A DNA stretch of 27,809 bases from the NCBI GenBank assembly GCA_964547995.1, contig CAZJRB010000102.1:1-27809 (forward strand), in the 5' to 3' direction. Under the pieces are notes generated by a model. The model did no database searches. It saw only the letters and a list, made by a program, of their open reading frames with translations, and was not told the DNA's origin. Shown here piece by piece: positions 6,256-15,147 of this stretch. The translations under genes and the position numbers were made by a program. The stretch is from CAZJRB01 sp964547995. Its GTDB lineage: Bacteria > Planctomycetota > Planctomycetia > Pirellulales > Thermoguttaceae. Position 1 is the first letter of the stretch, and every line of letters starts with the position of its first letter.

Positions 6256-8148
6256 TCAGAACCCGAGCGTTATCCCTTCCGGATTCGCGGGCGGAATGCC
6301 GAGATCGTCGATGCTCTTTTGGGCCTTCTTGGCTTCGGGGGTGCCGGGGTACTTGTCAACAATTTCGCGGAGCGCGGCGAATTGCTTGGCCTTGTTCGAG
6401 GGGTCTTCCTCCACCGCGTCGCCGTACAGGATGGCAATGCGGTAGACCGCTTTGGGTGCCTCGGCCTTGTGGCCGGCCGCAATCGCGCGGAGTTGCTCGA
6501 CCGCCTTGTCGGGCTCATTCATCGCCAGATGGCACTCGACGATGCGCCAGAGGTTCTCCGGCGGGTTGCCCAGCTCTTGAAAGGCCGTGATTGCCTCGGC
6601 ATATCGCTTGGCAGCCACGAGCAGTTGGGCCTTCTTCTGCGCCATGGTCTTGGCGTACTTCTCGATTTTCGACAGATCGTCGGCCAGTGCAATCGCCTTG
6701 GACGACTCGCCGCCGTCGAGGTAGAACTCGAACAGCTCCATCTTGCCGGCGTCCACGTCCTTGAGTTTCGCGTAGATCGGCTCGGCCATTCCCGGGTCGA
6801 GCTTCAGGAACTTCCTGGCAAGTTCCAGCTTCTCCTTCTCCGACATTTTGTCCAGGTTTAGCTTCTCGGCCAGCGTCTTGGCCGTCGACGAGTCTTCCAG
6901 GGTCTCGCGCGACAGCGTAATCAGCTTCATGATGTCGTCGTTCGAGAGCTTGTCGAAGGGGATCTTCTCGCAGACCTTCTTGAAGGTGCTCTTGGCCAGG
7001 TAGCTTTCCTGCTGCTCGTTGACCAGGATGTCGATCAACTTCGCGATCCCCTCCAGGCCGGAAGTCTCGTAGTCGAGCATCGCGGCGTACTCTTTCGTCT
7101 TGGTCCAATTGCCCTTGTACGCCCTGACCCACGTGAGGATGCGCTGCGTGTCGGCTTTCTTTTTCTTGAACTGGGCATCGAGCCGTTCGGCCAGCTTGTC
7201 GCGGTCGCGGTCGGCGCCGTAGTGGAGCCGGGCCAGCGCGATCTGGAAATCGTCCGCCTCGGGGAACTTGCCCTCCATCAGCTTGATCCACTTCTCGTAG
7301 TACGTCTTGCGAAGCTCCCGCTCCGACCAGCCGAAATCCCCGTTGGCCATCACGCCTTCCATGACCCAGCCCCAGTATTCGGGCGTCTTCGCGGGGTCGG
7401 CGGGGGCGTTGGGGGTGATCGTCTTGTAGAACGCCAGCAGCTTGGCCTCGTCGGGCTCGACGCGCACGTGCTGGCGGATGGTCGACTTGGTCGTATCGTC
7501 GACGGGTTCCGGTTCGGTCTTGGCGGCGCCGGCGGCGCTGCTGGGAGCGCTGGGTTTCGTGGTCGTGCTCGCGACGCTGGTTGCGGGGATCAGTTTTTGG
7601 TACTTCGCGGCTTCCTCGGCCTTGTTGAGTTTTTTCAACGCGGAAACCAGCTTGCGCATGGCCGCGGGCGCGTCGGGCTGTTTGGCGTAGTCGGCGTTGT
7701 CGCCGATTTGCTTCCACGCCTTGACGGCTTCCTCGCCGGCCCCGGCCTTGGTGTGGCAGTCGCCCAAGCGGCACAGGGCCGGTACGGCGTACTTCACGGC
7801 CTTGGGATACTTCTTGGCCACGGCCGCGTAGGCCTCGATCGCCTCGGGCTGCTTGCCGCCGAGTTCGGCGCAGCGGCCTTTGCGGAACATGGCATACGCA
7901 GCGCCGTAGGAATCGGCGTGTTTCTTCAAGAAGGCGTCGTACTCGGCCATCGCGTCGGCGTATTCGCCCCGGTTGAATACCGCATCGGCCTTCGACAGGG
8001 CCCGATCCTCAAAGATGTCGAGCCGCCCGATCTCCTTCAGCGAAAGGGTGATCTCTTCCGTTTCTTCCGCACCCTGGGCAAACACAACGGTAGCCGGCGG
8101 GGCCACAACCAACAAACCACAAACAACCAACAGCCAAAACGTCTTCAT
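6256..8148 (-). CDS. Secreted TPR-repeat protein
   Basis: The 630-aa product begins MKTFWLLVVCGLLVVAPP and has a Sec signal peptide ending near VFA-QG, so it probably acts in the periplasm or paryphoplasm. Degenerate TPR-type helical repeats run through it: GEYADAMAEYDAFLKKHAD and QPEAIEAYAAVAKKYP in the first 150 residues, then KRYAEAITAFQELG, EPDKAVEQLRAIA and a closing repeat (ALREIVDKYPGTPEAKKA) near the C-terminus. A low-complexity Ala/Thr/Ser/Pro linker at about 195-220 separates an N-terminal TPR block from a middle helical domain. TPR arrays are scaffolds for protein interaction; no catalytic domain is visible. A GTG three codons upstream would overlap the Shine-Dalgarno, so the ATG at 8148 is preferred. 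Confidence 0.85.
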   Translation of the reverse strand: MKTFWLLVVCGLLVVAPPATVVFAQGAEETEEITLSLKEIGRLDIFEDRALSKADAVFNRGEYADAMAEYDAFLKKHADSYGAAYAMFRKGRCAELGGKQPEAIEAYAAVAKKYPKAVKYAVPALCRLGDCHTKAGAGEEAVKAWKQIGDNADYAKQPDAPAAMRKLVSALKKLNKAEEAAKYQKLIPATSVASTTTKPSAPSSAAGAAKTEPEPVDDTTKSTIRQHVRVEPDEAKLLAFYKTITPNAPADPAKTPEYWGWVMEGVMANGDFGWSERELRKTYYEKWIKLMEGKFPEADDFQIALARLHYGADRDRDKLAERLDAQFKKKKADTQRILTWVRAYKGNWTKTKEYAAMLDYETSGLEGIAKLIDILVNEQQESYLAKSTFKKVCEKIPFDKLSNDDIMKLITLSRETLEDSSTAKTLAEKLNLDKMSEKEKLELARKFLKLDPGMAEPIYAKLKDVDAGKMELFEFYLDGGESSKAIALADDLSKIEKYAKTMAQKKAQLLVAAKRYAEAITAFQELGNPPENLWRIVECHLAMNEPDKAVEQLRAIAAGHKAEAPKAVYRIAILYGDAVEEDPSNKAKQFAALREIVDKYPGTPEAKKAQKSIDDLGIPPANPEGITLGF

Positions 8149-8156
8149 CGGAGACA

Positions 8157-8162
8157 CCTCCT
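8157..8162 (-). promoter_or_regulatory. Shine-Dalgarno deciding TPR gene start
   Basis: AGGAGG on the minus strand lies 8 bases before the ATG at 8148. It overlaps the upstream in-frame GTG (8157), which therefore cannot be the start. Confidence 0.8.
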
Positions 8163-8407
8163 GGTTTCTGGGATCTTAATCATCCAATCTCAACACACCA
8201 CAATCCCGGCCGGGCACGGTGCCCGAAACCGGCACGCCCTATATCATCGCACGCCGCGCAGCAGATTGCAAGTTATTCGTTGGGGGAGAAGTCCCTTCGT
8301 CGGCGTGACGTAAGTCGTTGTTTCACAGCGACTTGCGGAAGAAGGGCAAGAGATCTGGGATAAGGGGCGGCCGGCTCGGGGGTCTCGATTCCGACCCCCG
8401 GTTCCGT

Positions 8408-8701
8408 TCAACGCGGCTTGCGAGGCACGCGAGGCCGACGCCTGCCGACCAGTTTTTCCGCATGCCACACCGGAAAATCCAGGAACCGCCCGCAGCGAGC
8501 GCAGTCGCGGCGTACAGTCCGCCCGTTGTGGATCGGAACGTCGCGATAGGCCCCCGAACCACAACGATGACAGGCGACCTCACCCGATTCCACGCGGTCG
8601 TGCGACGCCTGGTCCTCGGGCAGCGGCCGTGGTGCAGGATTCCCGAGCACGAATACCGGTGTCCCCGTGCCGGCGGTCAGGTGTGATGATACTGCTTCCA
8701 T
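8408..8701 (-). CDS. Small zinc-ribbon protein, 97 aa
   Basis: Two CxxC pairs, CHRC and CARC, spaced about 24 residues apart (CHRCGSGAYRDVPI...RRDCARCGRFLDFPVW) form a treble-clef or zinc-ribbon-like site. The C-terminus is very basic (GRRRPRVPRKPR), which suits nucleic-acid binding. The same CxxC block is, to my recollection, found in small uncharacterised planctomycete proteins, often near mobile or accessory genes. The ATG at 8701 is chosen; an in-frame GTG at 8725 would add 8 residues, and neither start has a strong ribosome-binding site. It lies downstream of the DUF4276/ATPase pair on the same strand, separated by about 245 bp, so cotranscription is possible but not indicated. Confidence 0.6.
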   Translation of the reverse strand: MEAVSSHLTAGTGTPVFVLGNPAPRPLPEDQASHDRVESGEVACHRCGSGAYRDVPIHNGRTVRRDCARCGRFLDFPVWHAEKLVGRRRPRVPRKPR

Positions 8702-8945
8702 GTTTACACCCACGTTAGATTGCACACAATAGGGGATAGGACGCTCTTACAAAGGCAGTAGAGCGCAGTAGGATCTGCGTCTTTTCCCACTTCCTTATTA
8801 CGTATCAGCAAAAGAAAAGGATCGCGTCGATTTGCGCTTGCCCGCGGCACGAAACACGCGATCGATTGGGGGGCACGTTCTATCCAAGAAGAGGTGGTGG
8901 CAAGGCCGCCCGCCCTACCGGGTGAGATTTCAACGACAAGCTATT

Positions 8946-9629
8946 TCAAGTGGGACTTCTCAGTGGCGATTCGTCGCGAATTGCCGAGACGATCTGCGAA
9001 ATCGCATTTTCGAGACGGCGAAACGATCTCATCGGGCGATTCCGAACCAATTCCCAATCGACCATTTCGGTTAGAGGCGCCTGATCCTTGACGGGATTGT
9101 AGCCTGCCTCCATCACCTTGCCCAACCAGCCTTTGGCATCACGAGGTGACAACTCGATATCCTTATCCTTGTCGGGAGGTTCGGTTCCAGATTGGACTCC
9201 CGGTCTTCCATCTTTGAGAGTTTTGCCTGCGAGGGACTCGACGCCTGCGATCAACCACGATTCGTACTCTTGACAGGCAAACACAATCGCAACGGAGAAT
9301 AGGTCGCCGCCTCTTGCCTTGGCTGATTCTTCAGCCAGCTTTCGAGCCACTTGCGCAGCGCAAAACGTCTCCCCTTGGATGTTTCGAATATCACCGTCCA
9401 AGACAAGTAATACGGCGCCAATGTCACCACGTTTTGCCGCGGCACCCAACCAACGCAGCCACTTCTCATAGTTGTTCTTTGCCAACTGGTTTACATTGCC
9501 CACGACGAACGGATTAGGGTCCAGAAACAAACATTCCCAAGCATCGAGGTCTGTGAGCAAACGTTTCACGAGAGCCGGAACCGCCAACTTGTCGCCGGCT
9601 CCTTCGACGAACAATACCAGGCGTTTCAT
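8946..9629 (-). CDS. DUF4276 family protein, TOPRIM-like
   Basis: The 227-aa product matches the DUF4276 pattern: an N-terminal strand with acidic residue, LVLFVEGAGDK (4-14, E9), then LLVLDGDI (74-81) carrying a DxD pair D78/D80, EYESWLIAG (121-129), and a C-terminal FRRLENAI segment (203-210). The Glu followed by DxD is the metal-binding arrangement of TOPRIM folds seen in OLD nucleases, primases and topoisomerases, so a metal-dependent nuclease role is likely; this is inference from motifs. The ATG overlaps the TGA of the upstream ATPase by 4 bp (ATGA at 9626-9629), showing translational coupling and a probable shared complex. Such split ATPase and TOPRIM pairs parallel the one-protein OLD nucleases and the PARIS AriA/AriB pair. 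Confidence 0.82.
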   Translation of the reverse strand: MKRLVLFVEGAGDKLAVPALVKRLLTDLDAWECLFLDPNPFVVGNVNQLAKNNYEKWLRWLGAAAKRGDIGAVLLVLDGDIRNIQGETFCAAQVARKLAEESAKARGGDLFSVAIVFACQEYESWLIAGVESLAGKTLKDGRPGVQSGTEPPDKDKDIELSPRDAKGWLGKVMEAGYNPVKDQAPLTEMVDWELVRNRPMRSFRRLENAISQIVSAIRDESPLRSPT

Positions 9630-10747
9630 GTGCCGGCCGGCTCCGTTTCCTCAATGCGAGCAGAATCAACGGTCAAGAGTTCTCCCGGTGCCAAGAGTTG
9701 CTCGTTGACGGCTTCCCGTTGCTCGGGCGCCATCCTTCCAATGCGCGTCCGCCAGCCATCAAGGTCGACAACGCGGATTTCGTCGGCCGAGAAATGATCG
9801 AGCAACCCCGGGCTATGCGTCGTCAAGATGATCTGCCCGCGACCTGCCCCCGGAGCAGCCTTGAACTCGCTGGCCAACAACTCGAGAGCACCGGGATAGA
9901 TCCCGTTTTCCGGCTCCTCAAAGACGAGCGTTTGCTTGGGTGGACGTTGGTAGAGTGCCAATAGATGTGCGTAGAACCTTCGGAACCCGTCGGATTCCTG
10001 GGCAAGTGTGAGTTCGAGTGTCTTCTCACCGAACTTGTGTCCGACGACGACTTTACTGGGCTTTTGAATGGAATCCAGTTCGACGGCTGAGATTGACGGA
10101 TTGAGACACTGAAGTGATGCGATAATGCTCTTTCGGACGTTCAAATCTTGCAGGTTACTGACGATTTCCTTTAGTGTCTCCAGGTAATCGCCGCCGTCAT
10201 CCTGCAACCCGGAAATCTTCTTCGCTCTACTCTTACTCTTTTGCAGAACAGCCGCCGGGAACTGGTAAACCCCGATTCCGGAGGTCAACGCGGTGTACGC
10301 GATAACAACCTCTGAAATAGCAGGGATTCGCCCAATCGCCGGTGACCCTGCTTGCGGGACAGACACCAATTGCGGTTCAACTAGCCATTTTCCTTGCGAT
10401 TGACGAAACAAGGTCTGTTGACCCAAACTCAGCGACTCCTCCACAATTGGCAATGTGGGCCCGCGTTCATGCAAAGTAATCTGATACGTAAACTGCGATT
10501 CGATCCCCTTCACGTCAAACTCTACTTCGAAGGCCGTTTGGCATTTCTCCTTGGTCGCAGGAACAATTTGTTGCCACTCGCCAAATGCTCCGGGGCCGGA
10601 ATACAGGTAATCCCGCAGGCAGCGCAGTGCCGTGACGAAGTTGGTTTTGCCCGTGCCGCTGCGCCCGACGAGCACCGTGACGGGTCCGAGGTCGACGGAC
10701 GTGTCTTCCAGGCTCTTGAAGTTGCGAACCGTGAACCGATGTAACAT
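9626..10747 (-). CDS. AAA family ATPase (AAA_21, OLD/ABC-type)
   Basis: The 373-aa protein has an SMC/ABC-type ATPase head: MLHRFTVRNFKSL opening, Walker A GRSGTGKT (28-35), a signature-like LAQESDGFRRF (248-258), Walker B TLVFEEPENGIYP (273-285) with catalytic Glu, and H-loop TTHS (309-312). The insert between Walker A and the signature is only about 210 residues, too short for an SMC coiled coil, as in OLD-like and AriA-like ATPases. There is no TOPRIM domain in this chain; it is supplied by the coupled DUF4276 gene. In known relatives the ATPase senses phage or foreign proteins and controls the nuclease partner. Sampled stretches have about 47-52% GC against well over 60% in the neighbouring glycosidase gene, a sign of horizontal acquisition. 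Confidence 0.88.
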   Translation of the reverse strand: MLHRFTVRNFKSLEDTSVDLGPVTVLVGRSGTGKTNFVTALRCLRDYLYSGPGAFGEWQQIVPATKEKCQTAFEVEFDVKGIESQFTYQITLHERGPTLPIVEESLSLGQQTLFRQSQGKWLVEPQLVSVPQAGSPAIGRIPAISEVVIAYTALTSGIGVYQFPAAVLQKSKSRAKKISGLQDDGGDYLETLKEIVSNLQDLNVRKSIIASLQCLNPSISAVELDSIQKPSKVVVGHKFGEKTLELTLAQESDGFRRFYAHLLALYQRPPKQTLVFEEPENGIYPGALELLASEFKAAPGAGRGQIILTTHSPGLLDHFSADEIRVVDLDGWRTRIGRMAPEQREAVNEQLLAPGELLTVDSARIEETEPAGT

Positions 10748-10931
10748 GGTAGTTCTCGGTGAATTGAGTAGAACGGGTCCAGATCACTACATTCATTCAG
10801 CCTACCATCTCTTGGCTACAAAGGGAAGCCCGACCGGCCAAACGCCGAGCCCGATACGGCCCCCGGCGGCCAAGGACCTTAGACAACCCTGAAAGTCGTG
10901 ACGGGGCGTGTGGCCGGGGGCAACGGTTCCC

Positions 10932-10960
10932 TTGCTTGAGCCTGCCGCTTTAGCTACAAT
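10932..10960 (+). promoter_or_regulatory. Candidate sigma-70 promoter for Uma2 gene
   Basis: TTGCTT (10932-10937) and TACAAT (10955-10960) are separated by exactly 17 bp, and the pair lies 67 bp before the ATG at 11028. This is a motif match only. Confidence 0.4.
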
Positions 10961-11027
10961 AGCAGTAACAGGTTGAAGCAATCGGCAAGTTCCCCCCAAT
11001 TCCACTGGCAGACGACAAGGCCCCGTC

Positions 11028-11705
11028 ATGGCATCGGTGATCATTGAAGAGCAAATCGAGATCCCGGCCGATATCCGGTCGCTGGGGGACTTCCGCCGCT
11101 GGGCACAGTCGGACGAGTTCCCCGAGCGAGGACGGATCGACTACATCGCTGGAAGAATCGAGGTAGATATGTCGCCAGAAGACTTCTTTTGCCACGGAAC
11201 ACTTAAGGGGGAATTGATCGGGAAACTGTACCAGAAGATCGTCCCGAACAACCTCGGCCACCTGGTTACGGATAGCACCCGGATTTCAACTCCAGTCGCT
11301 GACCTGTCCGTGGAACCCGACATTGTGTTCATCTCTCACGAAACTCTGGACACGGGTCGGGCAAGGTTGGTTCCGCGACCGGCGCATCCCCCGGGACATT
11401 ACGCCGAAGTCGAAGGGGCTCCCGATCTGGTTGTCGAAATCGTCAGCGACAGTTCGGTCACCAAGGACACCGTCCGGCTGCCGGAAGCGTACGCCGCGGC
11501 CGGCGTCCGCGAGTTCTGGCTGGCCGACGCCCGAAAGGAACCGCTTGTCTTCAAGATCCATCATTTAATCGGGCAAACCTACCAGGCGGTGGAACCCGAT
11601 TCCGACGGCTTCATGCAATCGAACGTCTTCCACTGCCGTTTCCGCCTCGACGGGCAGCGCGACGACCGGGGGCACTGGAAGTTCGATCTCGTTGGTGCAA
11701 AGTAG
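11028..11705 (+). CDS. Uma2 family endonuclease (DUF820)
   Basis: The 225-aa product belongs to the Uma2/DUF820 restriction-endonuclease-like family common in Cyanobacteria and Planctomycetota. The PD-(D/E)xK core is visible: EPDIVFI (96-102) gives the catalytic Asp D98, and LVVEIVSDSS (134-143) gives E137. The usual Lys after the E strand is replaced by the family's relaxed pattern (S...TKD). The N-terminal helix (FRRWAQSDEFPER) and strand IDYIAGRIEVDMSP are typical. The true role of the family is not settled; mobile-element or defence functions have been suggested. It is expressed alone on the plus strand, divergent from the ATPase gene. Confidence 0.88.
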   Translation: MASVIIEEQIEIPADIRSLGDFRRWAQSDEFPERGRIDYIAGRIEVDMSPEDFFCHGTLKGELIGKLYQKIVPNNLGHLVTDSTRISTPVADLSVEPDIVFISHETLDTGRARLVPRPAHPPGHYAEVEGAPDLVVEIVSDSSVTKDTVRLPEAYAAAGVREFWLADARKEPLVFKIHHLIGQTYQAVEPDSDGFMQSNVFHCRFRLDGQRDDRGHWKFDLVGAK

Positions 11706-11770
11706 CAGGCACACTCCGTGTGCCGTCCGCTGAATCCGGGAAGCCCCGTCCTGACCCCGCTTCTCCGCGA

Positions 11771-11789
11771 CACTGGTCGCGGCTTTGCA
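11771..11789. repeat. Isolated relic of the GCGACC REP
   Basis: CACTGGTCGCGGCTTTGCA resembles half of the REP hairpin near 15206. Its first 18 bases are the reverse complement of 27670-27687, so two degenerate single copies lie far from the transposase. Confidence 0.55.
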
Positions 11790-11857
11790 TTCCGGTTCCG
11801 GCACCGGTAGAATGACCGGTCGTTAGGCCCATGTCCTTTTGATGGGAGAAAGCTGCC

Positions 11858-14800
11858 ATGAAAACTTTTCTTGCCGGTTGGCTTGTTGCGCTGGCTGCTG
11901 TTGGCAATGCTGTTGCCGCGGAGTTCGCGCCGCTGCCGAATCCGGATTTCACCCGGGGCGACGAAGCCCCGAACGGCTGGACGCTCTCGGGCGGACAGGG
12001 ACGCTGGGTGGATAAGAACATCCTCGAAGTCGCCGGCACCGGCAAGGACTCGAATTTCTGGCGATGCGACTACCGGTTCACGCCCGGCGGGCTCTACCAC
12101 TTCCAGATGCGTACACGGCGGCTCGGCGGGAGCGGGTGCGTGGTGGCCGGGCCGGCATTCGCCAATCGCGACCGAAAAATCACCGGCGACTGGAAGTACT
12201 ACGACCACGTGTTTCGCGTGCCCGACGACGTGACCGACTCGTATATTCGGCTCGGCCAGTGGCAATCGACCGGCAAGGTGCAATTCGACTCGGCGCGGCT
12301 CGTGCCGGCCTTGCCCGTCTATAAGGAGATCGGTGAAGCGGTCCTCGGCAACGGCGAATCGATCCGCGACGGCCGTTACACGTTCTCGGCCACGTTCGAC
12401 CAGAAGGGCAGCAACCACCATCGCCCGTTGATCCGTGCCACCGCAGAGTTCAACAGCAACCGTTGGGTCTTCCACGACGGCGACGAGGTGGTCTATCGAT
12501 TCGAACTGCCGGGCCTGACGATGCGGACACCAAGAACAAAGGAGGGGGCACCTGCCCCCGGACTATCGAGGGGGAGTTATGGCAGGGTGAGCTTCAACGT
12601 CAGCTACCACGTCCGCGGCGAGTGCATCGCCGAGGTCAGCCCCGACGGAAAATCCTGGCGAAAGATCGCCATGCAAAACAAGGTCGGCACGGCCGAAGCC
12701 GCCTTGCCGCCCGATGCGGCATCGCGAAACGTCGTCTACCTTCGTCTGAAGACTTCCGGCAAGGCGTACTTTCAGGTCGATCGGATCGAGTTCTCGGCGC
12801 CGTTGGACGGCGCGCCGCCGGACGCGGTCGGCGAAACGCTCTACGCCGACATGGTTGGCTTCCTCGACCGTCTGGCCTTCGGACACGCGACGTTACGGAA
12901 GGAATCGCCGTCGGAGATCGAGCTTGACGTTCCGGTCCGCTACGACGGGAAGCCCTTGCCCGACGATGCGGCCCGGCGGCTCCGCGCGATGGAAATGGCC
13001 GAATCGCTGCGCTACGACGGCGTCGATGGTACGTGTGCCGCCGAGCTGGTGGCCGACTCGGACCGGCCGGACAGCGAGAGGGTGAATGTCTCGATGGAGC
13101 GTTCGGGGGATTTGAAAGTAACGATCCACGTGAGGACCAAGCGCGGGAAGCCGCTGGCGTGGTTGACGATCCCCGTAAGTGTGCCCGAATACTATCGCGC
13201 CGATTACGGCAAGCGGATTGCCGGCGTCAAGGGGCCGGTCGGCGTGTGGTGGTGCCGGGCGGCGTGGAAAGTGCCGCGACAACGGGCGCTGCCGTCGGCG
13301 GAGCAGGCGACGGCGGCCGCCGAGATGTCGGCCGCCCGCGATGACCGCGAGGCCGTACAAATTATCGTCCGCGCGGACGATAAACCCCTCAAAAGGCTCA
13401 CCGCCAGGGCGAGCGACCTGCGGGCCGACGGTGGCGCGACGATCCCGGCCAAGAACATCAAGGTCCTCCGGGTCGCGTATCACCATGTGCATCATCCGAC
13501 CGACAGGACGGGCATCCGCGACTTCTGGCCCGATGCCTTGCCGCCGCTTCGAGGGCCGATCGACGTGCCCGCCGGAGAAAACCAGCCGATTTGGGTGCTC
13601 GTCCACGTGCCGGAGAACGCGAAAGCGGGGGACTACACGGGCGAATTGTCGCTCGCGGCGGACGGATTCTCGGCCAAGGTTCCCATCAGGCTCCATGTCT
13701 GGAACTTCGCACTGCCGAAGCGGAACCACATCGAGACCGCGTTCGGGCTCTCGGCCGGGAATGTCTGGCGCTATCACCAATTGAAAACGGAAGAGGACAA
13801 GCGGCGGGTGTTCGATATGTATCTGAAGTGTTTCGCCGAACACCGGATCAGCCCATACGATCCGGCACCGCTCGATCCGATCCGCGTGAAGTTTCAGCCG
13901 GAGGCCAAGCCGCCACGGGCGGAAGTTGACTTCTCGGCGTTCGATCCGGTGTTTCGACGGGCGGTCGAAGAGTACCACTTCACGAACTTCCGCCTGCCGA
14001 TCCAAGGCATGGGCGGCGGGTCGTTCCACAAGCGCTATCCGCCGAAGATCGGCAACTTCACCGAAGAGACGCCCGAGTACCACGCAATGTTCGCAAGTTA
14101 CGTCAAACAGCTCGAAAGCCATTTTCGCGAAAAGGGCTGGCTTAAGATACCGTACATCTACTGGTTCGACGAGCCGGCGCCGAAGGACTATGCGTTCGTC
14201 CGCGGGGGTTTCGAACGGCTGAAGAAGTACGCCCCGGGCCTGACGACGATGCTAACCGAGCAGCCGGAAGAGGCCCTGGCCGGGCCGGTCGACATCTGGT
14301 GTCCCGTCAGCCCCAACTACAATCACGCGGCGGCCGAGAAGCGACGCAAACACGGCGAGCGGTTTTGGTGGTACGTCTGTTGCGGCCCGAAGGCCCCGTA
14401 TTGCACGCTCTTTATCGACCACCCGGCCACCGAGCTCCGCGTGTGGCTGTGGCAGACGTGGCAGCGAGACATTTCGGGCATTCTCGTCTGGCGGGCGAAC
14501 TACTGGACCTCGAGTGCGGCGTATCCCGACTCGCCGCAAAACCCGTACGAAGACCCGATGGGCTACGTCAGCGGTTATTCGACGCCCAAGGGCACGAAGC
14601 GTTATTGGGGGAACGGCGACGGGCGTTTCATCTACCCGCCCGAAGCGGCCGCCGCGCCCGGCATCTCCGGCCCCAAGCCGGTGATCGAATCGCCCGTCTC
14701 CAGCATCCGCTGGGAAATGCTCCGCGAGGGGATCGAGGACTGGGAGTATCTCTATCTGCTGCGTGAACTGCTCGAAAAACACCGCAAGAACCTTTCACCC

Positions 14801-14941
14801 GAGCAAATGAAACGATGCGAATCACTCTTGAAGGTCCCCGAGTCGATCACCAAGAGCATGACCGATTTCACCACCGACCCGGCCCCGATCTACGAGCGCC
14901 GCAAAGCGATTGCGGAAGCGATTGAGCAGTTATCGAAATAA
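11858..14941 (+). CDS. Secreted DUF4091 glycoside-hydrolase-like protein
   Basis: The 1027-aa product starts with a signal peptide (1-21, cleavage near VAA-EF). An N-terminal beta-rich region (about 25-340) looks like carbohydrate-binding modules (FWRCDYRFTPGGLYHF, IRLGQWQSTGKVQFDSARL). A second beta region precedes the catalytic-like part. From about 620 onward it shows the DUF4091/GH-like barrel seen in Bacteroidota and Planctomycetota: IPYIYWFDEP (about 763-773, with a possible catalytic Glu), DIWCPVSPNY, FWWYVCC, and the family hallmark LREGIEDWEYLYLL near 953-966. Its substrate is unknown. The start follows GGGAGA. A copy of the GGGGGCACCTGCCCCC element is embedded in frame at residues about 224-236, giving TPRTKEGAPAPGLSRG inside an otherwise beta-structured region without interrupting the gene. 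Confidence 0.88.
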   Translation: MKTFLAGWLVALAAVGNAVAAEFAPLPNPDFTRGDEAPNGWTLSGGQGRWVDKNILEVAGTGKDSNFWRCDYRFTPGGLYHFQMRTRRLGGSGCVVAGPAFANRDRKITGDWKYYDHVFRVPDDVTDSYIRLGQWQSTGKVQFDSARLVPALPVYKEIGEAVLGNGESIRDGRYTFSATFDQKGSNHHRPLIRATAEFNSNRWVFHDGDEVVYRFELPGLTMRTPRTKEGAPAPGLSRGSYGRVSFNVSYHVRGECIAEVSPDGKSWRKIAMQNKVGTAEAALPPDAASRNVVYLRLKTSGKAYFQVDRIEFSAPLDGAPPDAVGETLYADMVGFLDRLAFGHATLRKESPSEIELDVPVRYDGKPLPDDAARRLRAMEMAESLRYDGVDGTCAAELVADSDRPDSERVNVSMERSGDLKVTIHVRTKRGKPLAWLTIPVSVPEYYRADYGKRIAGVKGPVGVWWCRAAWKVPRQRALPSAEQATAAAEMSAARDDREAVQIIVRADDKPLKRLTARASDLRADGGATIPAKNIKVLRVAYHHVHHPTDRTGIRDFWPDALPPLRGPIDVPAGENQPIWVLVHVPENAKAGDYTGELSLAADGFSAKVPIRLHVWNFALPKRNHIETAFGLSAGNVWRYHQLKTEEDKRRVFDMYLKCFAEHRISPYDPAPLDPIRVKFQPEAKPPRAEVDFSAFDPVFRRAVEEYHFTNFRLPIQGMGGGSFHKRYPPKIGNFTEETPEYHAMFASYVKQLESHFREKGWLKIPYIYWFDEPAPKDYAFVRGGFERLKKYAPGLTTMLTEQPEEALAGPVDIWCPVSPNYNHAAAEKRRKHGERFWWYVCCGPKAPYCTLFIDHPATELRVWLWQTWQRDISGILVWRANYWTSSAAYPDSPQNPYEDPMGYVSGYSTPKGTKRYWGNGDGRFIYPPEAAAAPGISGPKPVIESPVSSIRWEMLREGIEDWEYLYLLRELLEKHRKNLSPEQMKRCESLLKVPESITKSMTDFTTDPAPIYERRKAIAEAIEQLSK
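12530..12563 (+). repeat. Palindromic repeat half-element inside DUF4091 CDS
   Basis: This 34-bp block, core GGGGGCACCTGCCCCC, matches one arm of the inverted repeats at 19822-19904 and 27505-27576. The match to the second includes the flanking CCAAGAACAAAGG. The core alone folds with a 7-bp stem. It encodes TKEGAPAPG in the host protein and keeps the frame open. Confidence 0.85.
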
Positions 14942-14981
14942 CGACACGGTCACAAACCCGTCGTCGGGCGTCGCACGCGAC

Positions 14982-15039
14982 CATAAATCCGCGACCGTTG
15001 CTCGCGCCCCGCATAAAGCCGCGACCGTTGGTCGCGCCT
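14982..15039. repeat. REP pair, left module outer part
   Basis: Two tandem copies (14982-15010, 15012-15039) of the 30-bp REP unit ATAAAGCCGCGACCGTTGGT followed by CGCGCCCC, the first with small changes. Each has a 6-7 bp stem (GCGACC/GGTCGC) with a 3-base loop. Together with 15148-15233 they form the left copy of the module that brackets the transposase. Confidence 0.9.
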
Positions 15040-15147
15040 GGCGGTGGGGACGACTCCGCCATCGGTTCCGTCAGCCGCGTATGTTACGGGGTGTGAGTTG
15101 AGGTGGATCAACCGTGAATCGATGAAGTCACGTTTTCCGCAGGGCTG

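Noticed and set aside
7222..8313. A 363-codon plus-strand frame rich in Gly, Leu and Arg
   Set aside because: It is the antisense of the TPR gene; the composition is that of a shadow frame in GC-rich DNA.
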